Assembly: GCF_000203935.1 (NCBI RefSeq)
Contig: NC_008577.1
Location: 1,116,001 to 1,180,000, forward strand
From: Shewanella sp. ANA-3
GTDB taxonomy: Bacteria > Pseudomonadota > Gammaproteobacteria > Enterobacterales > Shewanellaceae
Direction: 5' to 3'
Length of the DNA: 64,000 bases
The translations under genes and the position numbers were made by a program. Numbering within the stretch: the first letter of the stretch is position 1; each line of letters begins with the position of its first letter. The notes below the pieces were generated by a model. That model saw nothing but the letters and a program-made list of their open reading frames with translations. It made no database searches and was not told the origin of the DNA. This document shows, piece by piece, positions 10,241 to 19,403 of the stretch.

Positions 10241-11374
10241 ATGTCAAAGCGAGATTATTACGAAGTATTAGGCGTTGGTCGTGACGCCAGCGAACGTGAA
10301 ATTAAAAAAGCCTACAAGCGTTTGGCGATGAAGTTTCACCCCGATCGCAACCCTGGCGACAAAGCTGCCGAGGCGAGCTTTAAAGAAGTTAAAGAAGCCT
10401 ACGAAATCCTTACCGATGCCAACAAAAAAGCGGCCTATGACCAATTTGGTCATGCGGGTGTGGATCCGAATCGCGGCGGCGGTGGTGGCTACGGCGGCGC
10501 GGGAGATTTCGGCGATATTTTCGGTGATGTCTTTGGCGATATTTTCGGCGGTGGACGCCGTGGCGGTCAACGCCAAGCGGCCCGCGGCTCAGATTTACGT
10601 TACAACCTAGAGTTATCACTGGAAGAAGCCGTCAAAGGCCTCACCAAAGAACTGCGTATTCCAACCTTAGCCAGCTGTGATGTGTGTGACGGCAGCGGGG
10701 CGAAAAAAGGCTCTTCGGCGACCACCTGTGGCACCTGTCATGGTCAAGGCCAAGTGCAAATGCGCCAAGGTTTCTTCACCGTACAACAGCCATGTCCAAC
10801 CTGTCATGGTCGCGGCAAGATCATTAAAGATCCTTGCTCTAAGTGCCATGGTGATGGCCGTGTCGAGAAGACCAAAACGCTGTCAGTTAAGATCCCAGCG
10901 GGTGTCGACACTGGCGACCGTATCCGCTTAGCGGGTGAAGGTGAAGCGGGCGAGTTTGGTGCGCCACCGGGCGATTTATACGTTCAGGTCACAGTACGTG
11001 AACATGCTATTTTCGTGCGTGATGGCAACAACCTCTACTGCGAAGTGCCAATTTCATTCAGCAAAGCGGCGCTCGGCGGCGAGATTGAAGTGCCAACACT
11101 GGACGGCAAAGTCAGCCTGAAGATCCCAGCCGAAACGCAAACGGGCCGTATGTTCCGTCTACGTGGTAAAGGGGTTAAATCGGTTCGCAGTCATGCCGTG
11201 GGCGACTTGCTCTGCAAAGTCGTGATGGAAACGCCTGTCAACCTAAACGAGCGTCAGAAGGAATTACTGCGTGAGTTTGAGGCAACATTAACTGGCGAAT
11301 CAAAGAAGCACAGCCCAAAGGCTGAAGGCTTTTTCGATGGCGTGAAGAAGTTTTTCCAAGACCTGAATAGCTAA
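10241..11374 (+). CDS. dnaJ: Hsp40 co-chaperone DnaJ
   Basis: Stimulates DnaK ATPase and delivers substrates. 377 residues. The J domain (about 1-70) carries HPD in [10 protein letters not shown]; a glycine/phenylalanine-rich segment follows (about 75-115). Four zinc-finger repeats are visible: [24 protein letters not shown] and CSKCHGDG. The C-terminal substrate-binding domains complete it. It lies 109 bases after dnaK on the same strand and probably shares its heat-shock promoters. Type I (DnaJ proper), not CbpA. Confidence 0.99.
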   Translation: MSKRDYYEVLGVGRDASEREIKKAYKRLAMKFHPDRNPGDKAAEASFKEVKEAYEILTDANKKAAYDQFGHAGVDPNRGGGGGYGGAGDFGDIFGDVFGDIFGGGRRGGQRQAARGSDLRYNLELSLEEAVKGLTKELRIPTLASCDVCDGSGAKKGSSATTCGTCHGQGQVQMRQGFFTVQQPCPTCHGRGKIIKDPCSKCHGDGRVEKTKTLSVKIPAGVDTGDRIRLAGEGEAGEFGAPPGDLYVQVTVREHAIFVRDGNNLYCEVPISFSKAALGGEIEVPTLDGKVSLKIPAETQTGRMFRLRGKGVKSVRSHAVGDLLCKVVMETPVNLNERQKELLREFEATLTGESKKHSPKAEGFFDGVKKFFQDLNS

Positions 11375-11421
11375 TTAGGTTTGCTGGCGCCGCTGTTATG
11401 TTAGCTGCGCACTAGATAAAT

Positions 11422-11458
11422 AAAGCCTCGCAGTGTTTAACACTAGCGGGGCTTTTTT
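11422..11458 (+). terminator. Terminator after dnaJ
   Basis: Long hairpin: AAAGCCTCGC pairs with GCGGGGCTTT, with inner stem AGTGTT/AACACT, followed by a T run; closes the dnaKJ operon. Confidence 0.85.
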
Positions 11459-11503
11459 ATATCTCAAATCTAGTTTGAGATTTCGTTGGCTTTAAAGCAA
11501 AGT

Positions 11504-11740
11504 CAAAGTCGTGGGGCTTCACCCCACACCCGACCAAAAGGGGAAAAGCGCCTGTTCCCCTTTTGGATATCCCCCGGCGTCCCCAACGGAGTTGAAAGCC
11601 CCTTGTGCTCATTGCCAAATTTGCTATCGCTTCCGAAGGATGCGTCCCTGCACCTGCGAAAGCTAGCTCGCCATCCATGGCGAGACTCACGCAATTTGCC
11701 TATTCGCCCTGCGGCAACTCCGAGGGGATGGTATACACAT
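11504..11740 (+). repeat. Left copy of an inverted repeat flanking the nuclease gene
   Basis: Non-coding repeat of about 237 bases whose reverse complement recurs at about 12990-13192. The outer 34 bases (11504-11537) match the right copy except at two positions, which pair with each other in a hairpin (arms 11511-11516 and 11522-11527). A second perfect 12-bp hairpin lies at 11534-11566. The middle contains a micro-ORF on the minus strand starting ATG 11678 (MDGELAF...PSEAIA). The inner end carries GTATAC at 11731-11736. No transposase is present. Confidence 0.8.
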
Positions 11741-11761
11741 CACATTTCGAGTAGACATTGA

Positions 11762-12826
11762 CTACTCATAAAAGTTGACTGTATTCATCAATTGCTCACT
11801 AAAGTTAAATATCTCATCTAAGTTATTAATTGGATGCCTTGTTTCATTCTTTTCAGCATCTAAAAGGCCTAGATATTTCTGCTTTGCATTAAAATGTAAT
11901 CTACAGAGTGGTTTACGGTTGTTATCATCAAGCAATATACCGAAATAACTTTGTGTATCCCTAGCAACAACACGACTCAAATCAACCTTCTGTCTTAGGA
12001 TAGCTTTGATAATGTTATAACCTTCAACCTCTTCTTCTGTCGTTATTACTTTATTCTTTTCTTCCTCGGGAGTTGAAGGTACATCGGTTTGTGGTACCTC
12101 AGTTAACTTATCATTATTTAATGCTGTTTTTATTCTTTCATTAATGCTATCACTCAAAAACTGCATCAAAGCTTTTTGCGTTATATCATGAAATTGTTGC
12201 TTCACTTTTGGTGTTAAAGTACCTTCATACGTTCTTGAAGCAAAAAATCTTACAAACTCCTCCTCTGGCTCTTTGAATTGCTCAGCCACAATTTTCTTAA
12301 TTTGACTGAGGTACTTTAACTCTCCAGCGCTACTTACAATAGAATCAATATTAAATACAGATTTAGCGAGTTTCCTAACTTCTGGAATAATATGTTCATC
12401 TATATCTTCTAAATCAAATTTCAAAAATGGCTTTTCATCCATTTTATTTGGAGCATCGGAGTCAGTAAATATTTGATATTCTGAACCGTTAGTAAGTATT
12501 GCAAGACGGGCATTAGTAACTGAAAAATATCTAAATAATTGCGAAGCATGTTTAATTGTAAGCTTTTCACCATATTTCTTACATTCGATGAGTATTTGAA
12601 CCTCTCCATCCTTCATTAAAGCGTAATCAACTTTTTCACCCTTTTTGTTTATCGTATCAGCAGTAAACTCTGGAATAACTTCCGTTGGGTCGTATACATC
12701 CCATCCTAATACTTTATCTAAGAAAGGCATAATTAAGGCGTTTTTTGTAGCTTCCTCAGTCTGCAAATTGCTTTGAATTTGTGGAATACGTTTTGCTAAA
12801 ACATTTATACGTTCAATAAAATCCAT
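11762..12826 (-). CDS. Orphan HsdR N-terminal-type (PD-(D/E)XK) nuclease-domain protein
   Basis: Predicted endonuclease or nucleic-acid-binding protein, 354 residues. Residues about 20-130 resemble the N-terminal nuclease domain of type I restriction HsdR: an early EEATKNALIMPFL helix, then KVDYAL (Asp67) and LIECKKYG (Glu81, Lys83), forming the E..D..ExK active-site set. The middle is helical. A C-terminal segment (about 268-330) has FGILLDDNNRKPLCRLHF, beta-rich and unassigned. No helicase, methylase or specificity subunit is nearby. ATG 12826 is preferred over a TTG at 12859 because GAGG lies 9 bases upstream. It is clearly more AT-rich than its neighbours and lies between inverted repeats, both signs of acquisition. 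A role in phage defence is inference. Confidence 0.8.
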   Translation of the reverse strand: MDFIERINVLAKRIPQIQSNLQTEEATKNALIMPFLDKVLGWDVYDPTEVIPEFTADTINKKGEKVDYALMKDGEVQILIECKKYGEKLTIKHASQLFRYFSVTNARLAILTNGSEYQIFTDSDAPNKMDEKPFLKFDLEDIDEHIIPEVRKLAKSVFNIDSIVSSAGELKYLSQIKKIVAEQFKEPEEEFVRFFASRTYEGTLTPKVKQQFHDITQKALMQFLSDSINERIKTALNNDKLTEVPQTDVPSTPEEEKNKVITTEEEVEGYNIIKAILRQKVDLSRVVARDTQSYFGILLDDNNRKPLCRLHFNAKQKYLGLLDAEKNETRHPINNLDEIFNFSEQLMNTVNFYE

Positions 12827-12989
12827 CTTATTGGCCTCATAGTTTGACTCAGTAAACAAACATAGCCTATATCAGAACGTTGTACCAAAAAATCAACATT
12901 GATCACTTTGTGCACACTTTAGGTTTATAAAAATCAAATGTTCGGGACGAGTAAGCTATTCTCTTTTGAAAAATTTACAGCCGAACACA

Positions 12990-13192
12990 AAACAAGAGGT
13001 ATACACCTTCCCCTGCGAAGTTGCTGAAGGGCGTTGAAGGAAATCGCGTGAGCGAGGCATGGATGCCGAGTTAGCTTTCGGGGTACAGGATGTACCATCG
13101 GAAGCGTTAGCGATTTTCGAATAAGCACGAAGCTAGTCTCTAATGCATGTAACTTCGCTTGGTCGGGTGTGGGTTGAAGACCCACGACTTTG
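12990..13192 (-). repeat. Right copy of the inverted repeat flanking the nuclease gene
   Basis: Reverse-oriented, diverged copy of the element at 11504-11740. The outer 34 bases are 13159-13192, with hairpin arms 13169-13174 and 13180-13185. It encodes a plus-strand micro-ORF at 13059-13124 (MDAELAF...PSEALA) matching that of the left copy. A GTATAC lies at the inner end (about 12993). The second hairpin position holds an unrelated stem, so the copies are diverged rather than a recent duplication. Confidence 0.78.
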
Positions 13193-13360
13193 ATTTAAAA
13201 ACCTTTAACTCAATGATTGCTTGTCGATAGTTGGTAATTCGATACGTCACTGGATATGACGAAACAACTATCCCAAGGCTTTAGTCAAAGCCGAAACAAC
13301 ATTGGTATTCAACGCCAACTCTGCGTAAACTTTCGCTCCCATGTTTTTATTGGTGTTGCG
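13193..13360. other. Spacer before the DEAD-box helicase gene
   Basis: Contains an in-frame ATG at 13256 that would extend the helicase by 35 residues. The extension has no ribosome site and no helicase-like sequence, so I treat this as promoter and leader DNA. Confidence 0.5.
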
Positions 13361-14692
13361 ATGACCATTCTTAAGCCTTCTACTTCCCCAGAGCCTTCTC
13401 CTGAGTCGTTAACCTTTGCTGAGCTTGGCATCAATTCGGCGTTATGTTCGGTATTGCCTGCCGGGCTCAAGCATCCGACACGGGTGCAGCAATTAGCGAT
13501 TCCGGCGATTCTTGCGGGGCGAGATGTGTTAGCGCTGTCGCAAACCGGTAGCGGTAAGACCTTGGCTTTTGGTTTGCCCTTGCTGCAAGCCATCCATCAA
13601 CAACTCGAGTCAGTGTCATCCTCGGCCTGCAAGGCGCAGGCTTTAGTGCTCGTGCCGACACGGGAGTTAGCGCAGCAGGTAACTATGGCACTGCAAGCGC
13701 TGGCGACTCAGTTATCACCTGTCCCTTTGAATATTCAGCTTCTCTGTGGCGGCATAGCGCAGGAAGAACAATTAGTTGAACTCACCGCTAAACCGCAGCT
13801 TATCGTGGCAACCCCTGGGCGGTTATTGGATTTATGCACACAGTCCCATATCAGTCTCGACTCGATTAAATACCTAGTGTTAGACGAAGCCGACCGCTTA
13901 CTGGAAATGGGATTTTGGCCAGATGTGCAAAAGCTGATGGCAATGATGCCTAAGCGTAAGCAAACCTTACTGTTTTCTGCCACCTTGCCAGAGGCTTTAG
14001 ATTCTTTGGCGGGTAAATTGCTGACCAATAATCCCCAACGGGTTGAGGCCAGTACGCGCAATGCTGTCGCCGCCGACATCGAAGAGCGACTGTATTTAGT
14101 CAATAAGGGCAGCAAGGCGCAGGCATTGATTGCATTACTCAAACAGTATCGATGGCCGCAGGTGCTGGTGTTTATCAGTGCCCGCGACGATGCGGATGCG
14201 ATAGCGAAACGGCTACTTAAGGCGGGGATAAATGCTGCTGCGCTGCACGGCGAAAAAGATCAAACTGTGCGCAGTCAGACCTTGGCCGACTTTAAAGCCC
14301 ATCGCATTCAAGTGGTGGTGGCGACGGATTTAATGGCCCGTGGGATTCATGTCGATGCCTTGCCTGTGGTGATCAACTTAGACTTACCCACGAGTGCGCC
14401 TGTGTATGTGCACCGCATTGGCCGCACCGCAAGGGCGGGCGCTAATGGGCTCGCCATCTCTTTGGTGTGTCATGGTGAAATGCTAAGCTTAACCGCGATC
14501 CGCAACTTGACGGCGCGTGAGTTACCGTTAGCATCATTGGCGGACTTTCCTGTGACTGATAAGCCGAGCGAAAGAGCCAGAGAGGGCGGTACTGATAATA
14601 AAGTGGCACCTAAGCGCCCACCTCGGGATAAACAGGCAAATCGTCGCAGTCTTAATAAGCACAGTGTAAAAGCCTTTAAAGGTAAGCGTTGA
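13361..14692 (+). CDS. DEAD-box ATP-dependent RNA helicase (RhlE-like)
   Basis: RNA helicase for ribosome assembly or RNA turnover. 443 residues with the full motif set in order: Q motif (FAELGIN...PTRVQ), Walker A SQTGSGKT, PTRELA, TPGR, DEAD within VLDEADRLLEMG, SAT, ARGIHVD and HRIGRTARAG. The C-terminal 60 residues are strongly basic (RPPRDKQANRRSLNKH), an RNA-binding tail. An upstream ATG at 13256 is in frame, but ATG 13361 starts just ahead of the Q motif as in the family; its ribosome site is weak, so the start is not certain. The RhlE assignment is by resemblance only. Confidence 0.9.
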   Translation: MTILKPSTSPEPSPESLTFAELGINSALCSVLPAGLKHPTRVQQLAIPAILAGRDVLALSQTGSGKTLAFGLPLLQAIHQQLESVSSSACKAQALVLVPTRELAQQVTMALQALATQLSPVPLNIQLLCGGIAQEEQLVELTAKPQLIVATPGRLLDLCTQSHISLDSIKYLVLDEADRLLEMGFWPDVQKLMAMMPKRKQTLLFSATLPEALDSLAGKLLTNNPQRVEASTRNAVAADIEERLYLVNKGSKAQALIALLKQYRWPQVLVFISARDDADAIAKRLLKAGINAAALHGEKDQTVRSQTLADFKAHRIQVVVATDLMARGIHVDALPVVINLDLPTSAPVYVHRIGRTARAGANGLAISLVCHGEMLSLTAIRNLTARELPLASLADFPVTDKPSERAREGGTDNKVAPKRPPRDKQANRRSLNKHSVKAFKGKR

Positions 14693-14706
14693 GAGAGCCT
14701 GTGCTG

Positions 14707-14734
14707 CTATCCATAAATTGCTATCCATAAATTG
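14707..14734. repeat. Perfect 14-base tandem duplication
   Basis: CTATCCATAAATTG occurs twice head to tail immediately after the helicase gene. Simple local duplication. Confidence 0.8.
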
Positions 14735-14771
14735 CTAGCACTTATTGGCTGCTGTTTACCTGTGTGCTTAT

Positions 14772-14815
14772 TCATATTAGAAGCTTACTCACATTAGAGG
14801 CTTACTCTGATTAAA
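14772..14815. repeat. Degenerate 17-base tandem repeat
   Basis: TCATATTAGAAGCTTAC, TCACATTAGAGGCTTAC and a third degraded unit follow each other. The third unit supplies the ribosome-binding AAAGG of the next gene. Confidence 0.7.
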
Positions 14816-14824
14816 GGATCCGGC

Positions 14825-15418
14825 ATGGCGTCGACATTAGCGATAAGTAACGCACTTCACCACATGGTCAATCACGGGTTAATCACTCAACGTTTTAGGC
14901 TTCGGCCATTTCAGCGAGCGGATCTCGAGGCTTTTACTGCCTATCGAGCCGAGCCTAAGGTCGCCAAATATCAAAGCTGGACGGATTACTCTTATAGCGA
15001 TGCTGTCGCGTTATTCGAGAACATGGATTACGCACAATTTGGCGCGGCGGACACTTGGTTTCAATTGGCGATTGTCACTGCGGCATCGCTTGTAACGCCT
15101 GCCACCTTAGTGGGCGATTTGGCGCTGTATTTTATTGATGAGCAGCAAATGGAAATCGGCTTTACGATTGCGCCTGAGTATCAAGGTCAGCAGGTTGCGT
15201 TTGAGGCAGTCAGCGCATTACTGGATTACCTCTTTGTGGAATTAGATAAGCATCGTGTTATTGCGATAACCGATACTCAAAATCTTGCCAGCTGTCGATT
15301 ACTCGAAAAACTCGGTTTTCGGCGCGAAGCCCATTATGTCAAAAATATCTTCTTTAAGGGCGCATGGGGCGATGAATACCTCTATGCCATGTTAAGGGGA
15401 GACTATATTGCACCTTAA
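14825..15418 (+). CDS. GNAT-family N-acetyltransferase (RimJ/RimL-like)
   Basis: Predicted acetyl-CoA-dependent acetyltransferase, 197 residues. The fold begins after about 18 residues with TQRFRLRPFQRADLEAF. The acetyl-CoA binding region is around IGFTIAPEYQGQQVAFEAV, followed by the typical CRLLEKLGFRREAHYVKN strand and turn. AAAGG lies 8 bases before ATG 14825. The closest general resemblance is to RimJ/RimL-type protein or small-molecule acetyltransferases; the substrate is unknown. Confidence 0.85.
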   Translation: MASTLAISNALHHMVNHGLITQRFRLRPFQRADLEAFTAYRAEPKVAKYQSWTDYSYSDAVALFENMDYAQFGAADTWFQLAIVTAASLVTPATLVGDLALYFIDEQQMEIGFTIAPEYQGQQVAFEAVSALLDYLFVELDKHRVIAITDTQNLASCRLLEKLGFRREAHYVKNIFFKGAWGDEYLYAMLRGDYIAP

Positions 15419-15542
15419 CGGGCTCAAAGCTCACTCGGCTTTAAGGCAAGTTCTGAATGTCGTTTGGCTTCTGCTTGCTATCTCAGTAAAATCTTAATCA
15501 TGATTAGCTAGGTTCGGCCTCGTTCGGATTAAGGAGTTCCCT

Positions 15543-16352
15543 ATGAAAGCAACAACACTCGCCTTAGTGGCGGTTGGACTCACGTTAGGATTATCGGGCT
15601 GCGCGACCACTAAATCGCCCACGGGGAGGGGTCAAACCTTGCTGTATTCGGCATCGCAAATGCAGCAAATGGGGGATGCTTCTTTTGAAGAAATGAAAAA
15701 GCAGCAAAAGATCAGTAGCGATAAAAAGCTGACTCAGTATGTAAATTGCGTGGCGAATCGCGTCACTGCAGTGCTGCCCGATCAAAGCCAGAAGTGGGAT
15801 GTCGTCTTGTTCAACTCCGAGCAAGTTAACGCCTTTGCATTGCCTGGCGGACACATTGGTGTGTATACCGGCTTACTTAACGTCGCGAGTACTCCGGACC
15901 AACTGGCGACCGTATTAGGCCATGAAGTGGCCCACGTATTAGCCCAACACGGTAATGAACAGGTCTCTCGGGCGCAGATGACGGGCATGGGGATGCAAAT
16001 CGCCGATGCAGCCCTTGGCGCGAGTGGAGTCTCAAACCGTGACTTATATATGTCTGCCTTAGGACTGGGGGCGCAGGTCGGGGTGATTTTACCCTTTGGT
16101 CGCGCTCAGGAGAGTGAGGCAGATGTGATGGGGCTGGAGCTGATGGCGAGGGCGGGATTCGACCCAGCGCAGAGCGTGGTGCTGTGGCACAATATGTCGA
16201 AAGCGGGTGGTAGCCAAGGGCCAGAGCTGTTATCAACGCATCCATCCAACAGCAATCGTATCGCCCAACTCGAGCAATTACAGGGGCAAATGCAGCCTTT
16301 GTATCAGAGCGCAAAGGCAAGTGTTAAAAACCAATGCGTGTTGCCGAAATAG
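15543..16352 (+). CDS. M48-family metalloprotease lipoprotein (LoiP/YggG-like)
   Basis: Zinc protease anchored as a lipoprotein in the envelope, probably for protein quality control. 269 residues. The signal peptide ends in a lipobox (LGLSGC, Cys about 19). The peptidase M48 core carries HEVAHVLAQHG (zinc-binding HExxH) near residue 127 and the third ligand in ESEADVMGLELM near 197. AAGGAG precedes the ATG with good spacing. LoiP-like by size and lipobox; BepA/YfgC is longer, with TPR repeats that are absent here. Confidence 0.92.
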   Translation: MKATTLALVAVGLTLGLSGCATTKSPTGRGQTLLYSASQMQQMGDASFEEMKKQQKISSDKKLTQYVNCVANRVTAVLPDQSQKWDVVLFNSEQVNAFALPGGHIGVYTGLLNVASTPDQLATVLGHEVAHVLAQHGNEQVSRAQMTGMGMQIADAALGASGVSNRDLYMSALGLGAQVGVILPFGRAQESEADVMGLELMARAGFDPAQSVVLWHNMSKAGGSQGPELLSTHPSNSNRIAQLEQLQGQMQPLYQSAKASVKNQCVLPK

Positions 16353-16468
16353 CGATTTAGGGCGTGGCGCTCGTTTAGATGCAGGCCTTATCTTGCCGCA
16401 ATTAGGCGCTATTGCTGGATAAATACGCATCGGTTACGTAAAATCGCCGCCAAAGTTAAATAAGCAGT

Positions 16469-16506
16469 CAGTTTATCAGCATAGGGCGTGGAACTATGAT
16501 AAACTG
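16469..16506. promoter_or_regulatory. Inverted repeat in the fklB leader
   Basis: CAGTTTATCA (16469-16478) and TGATAAACTG (16497-16506) form a perfect 10-bp inverted repeat about 38 bases before the fklB start. An inner CATAG/CTATG pairing could extend it. It may be an operator or an mRNA hairpin. Confidence 0.6.
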
Positions 16507-16544
16507 GCGCGCAAAATTCCATTGAACATTGAGAGTCGTTAATT

Positions 16545-17162
16545 ATGTCTGATAAATTCAGTACTGTTGAACAGCAAGCAAGCTATGGTGTAGGTCGTCA
16601 AATGGGCGAGCAACTGGCTGCTAATTCTTTTGAAGGTGTGGATATTGCTGCCGTTCAAGCAGGTTTAGCCGATGCATTTGCTGGCGTTGAAAGCGCTGTA
16701 TCTATGCAAGATATGCAAGTTGCATTCACTGAGATCAGCCGTCGCATTCAAGCGGCTCAAGAGCAAGCTGCAGCAGAAGCTTCTGCCGAAGGCGAAGCCT
16801 TTTTAGCTGAAAACGCTAAGCGTGCAGGCGTGATCGTGACTGACTCTGGTCTGCAATACGAAGTATTAGTTCAAGGTAGCGGTGCAAAACCAACCTACGA
16901 AGACACAGTACGTACTCACTACCATGGTTCTTTCATCAATGGTGACGTGTTCGACAGCTCTGTTGTTCGTGGTCAACCAGCTGAATTCCCAGTATCTGGC
17001 GTTATCGCTGGCTGGACTGAAGCTCTGCAACTGATGCCAGTTGGTACCAAGTTAAAGTTATTCGTTCCACATCACTTAGCATACGGTGAGCGTGGTGCGG
17101 GTGCTTCTATTCCTCCATACTCAACGTTAGTATTCGAAGTCGAGTTATTAGACATCGTCTAA
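16545..17162 (+). CDS. fklB: FKBP-type peptidyl-prolyl isomerase FklB
   Basis: Accelerates cis-trans proline isomerisation during folding. 205 residues, the FKBP22 size. The N-terminal helical dimerisation part (about 1-85, ending in a charged AAQEQAAAEASAEGEAF helix) is followed by the FKBP domain (about 95-205) with VRTHYHGSFINGDVFDSS and the FVPHHLAYGERGAGASIPPYS active-site loop. No signal peptide, so cytoplasmic. A terminator separates it from dapB. Confidence 0.93.
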   Translation: MSDKFSTVEQQASYGVGRQMGEQLAANSFEGVDIAAVQAGLADAFAGVESAVSMQDMQVAFTEISRRIQAAQEQAAAEASAEGEAFLAENAKRAGVIVTDSGLQYEVLVQGSGAKPTYEDTVRTHYHGSFINGDVFDSSVVRGQPAEFPVSGVIAGWTEALQLMPVGTKLKLFVPHHLAYGERGAGASIPPYSTLVFEVELLDIV

Positions 17163-17171
17163 TGTGATTGA

Positions 17172-18047
<876 letters not shown>

Positions 18048-18050
18048 CAG

Positions 18051-18078
18051 AAAAAACGCCATATTGGCGTTTTTTTTT
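18051..18078 (+). terminator. Terminator after dapB
   Basis: AAAACGCC / GGCGTTTT stem, loop ATATT, followed by a run of T. Confidence 0.85.
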
Positions 18079-18085
18079 GCACTCA

Positions 18086-18171
18086 GATACCAAGGTGTAG
18101 ACGAGTTTGGATTTATCCTGTAAACTCGCTGGAATTTGTCAAAATTTCGTAAATAAGCGGAAATTGGTATC
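18086..18171 (+). promoter_or_regulatory. Structured region upstream of carA
   Basis: GATACCAA (18086-18093) can pair with TTGGTATC (18164-18171). Between them, CGAGTTT (18102-18108) pairs with AAACTCG (18122-18128), with an inner GGAT/ATCC. It may be an RNA leader or operator set controlling carAB; no promoter was assigned with confidence. Confidence 0.5.
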
Positions 18172-18227
18172 TTAACATAGCATAAAAACATTATATTTCA
18201 GTGGCTTGGCTCTTTATGGAGGTCGCG

Positions 18228-19376
18228 TTGACAAAGTCTGCCTTACTCGTACTCGAAGATGGAACCGTATTCACTGGCACAGCAATTGGTGCCGATGGTC
18301 TCTCTGTTGGTGAAGTTGTTTTTAACACTTCCATGACAGGATACCAAGAAATTTTAACTGATCCCTCTTATTCACGCCAAATAGTAACTTTAACCTACCC
18401 CCACATTGGTAACACTGGTACCAATAATGAAGACGTCGAATCCAATGGGGTTCATGCTTGTGGTTTAATCATTCGCGATCTTCCACTCGTAGCAAGTAGT
18501 TTCCGCAATCAGCAAACCCTCAGTGATTATCTCAAAGCGAACAATGTTGTTGGCATCGCAGATATCGATACTCGTAAATTAACTCGAATCCTCCGTGAAA
18601 AAGGTGCCCAAGCGGGTTGCATCATGGCAGGTGCTGACTTAGATGAAGCGAAAGCACTGGCTGCGGCTAAAGCCTTCCCAGGTTTAAAGGGCATGGATTT
18701 AGCAAAAGAAGTGACGACTGACAAAGCTTACCCATGGCGCAAGGGTAGCTGGCGTTTAGTGGGCGGCTTGCCTGAAGATACACCTGCCGAAGCGCTGAAG
18801 TACAAAGTCGTTGCCTACGATTATGGCGTTAAGCAAAACATCCTGCGTATGTTGGTTGACCGTGGCTGTGACGTCACCGTTGTTCCGGCAAAAACATCGG
18901 CTGCTGACGTGTTAGCGATGAACCCAGACGGTGTGTTCCTCTCTAACGGTCCTGGCGACCCAGAGCCATGCGACTACGCGATTGAAGCGATTCAACAAAT
19001 CCTGAAAACTGATACGCCGATTTTCGGTATCTGTTTAGGCCACCAGTTACTGGCATTGGCATCAGGCGCGAAAACCTTAAAGATGAAGTTTGGTCACCAC
19101 GGTGCTAACCACCCAGTGAGCAATATCGAAAAAGGTAACGTGATGATCACCAGCCAAAACCACGGTTTTGCTGCCGATGAAGCCACATTACCTGCCAATA
19201 TCAAAGTGACCCACAAGTCACTGTTCGATGGTTCACTGCAAGGTATCCATCTAACGGACAAACCTGCGTTCAGCTTCCAAGGTCACCCTGAAGCGAGCCC
19301 AGGTCCGAACGATGCGGCCCCACTGTTCGATCACTTTATCGAGCTTATTGAACAATACCGTCAGAACGCTAAGTAA
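18228..19376 (+). CDS. carA: Carbamoyl-phosphate synthase small (glutaminase) subunit
   Basis: Supplies ammonia from glutamine to CarB for pyrimidine and arginine synthesis. 382 residues. The N-terminal CPSase small domain is followed by a class I glutamine amidotransferase (about 190-375) with the nucleophile elbow [13 protein letters not shown] (Cys about 269) and the His/Glu pair in [10 protein letters not shown]. The start is TTG 18228: GGAGG lies 5 bases ahead and the protein then begins [16 protein letters not shown] at 18201 is in frame but lacks a ribosome site. carB follows after 27 bases. Confidence 0.97.
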   Translation: MTKSALLVLEDGTVFTGTAIGADGLSVGEVVFNTSMTGYQEILTDPSYSRQIVTLTYPHIGNTGTNNEDVESNGVHACGLIIRDLPLVASSFRNQQTLSDYLKANNVVGIADIDTRKLTRILREKGAQAGCIMAGADLDEAKALAAAKAFPGLKGMDLAKEVTTDKAYPWRKGSWRLVGGLPEDTPAEALKYKVVAYDYGVKQNILRMLVDRGCDVTVVPAKTSAADVLAMNPDGVFLSNGPGDPEPCDYAIEAIQQILKTDTPIFGICLGHQLLALASGAKTLKMKFGHHGANHPVSNIEKGNVMITSQNHGFAADEATLPANIKVTHKSLFDGSLQGIHLTDKPAFSFQGHPEASPGPNDAAPLFDHFIELIEQYRQNAK

Positions 19377-19403
19377 TACGCAAGCTAGGAGAAGAGAGAA
19401 GCA

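Noticed and set aside
11457-11761. Long frames on both strands inside the left repeat
   Set aside because: They run out of the repeat into unrelated DNA; only the short MDGELAF segment is shared with the other copy, and that is reported as a finding, not a gene.
13256-13360. N-terminal extension of the DEAD-box helicase from ATG 13256
   Set aside because: No ribosome site, and the added residues lack helicase-family similarity; the Q motif lies just after the later start.
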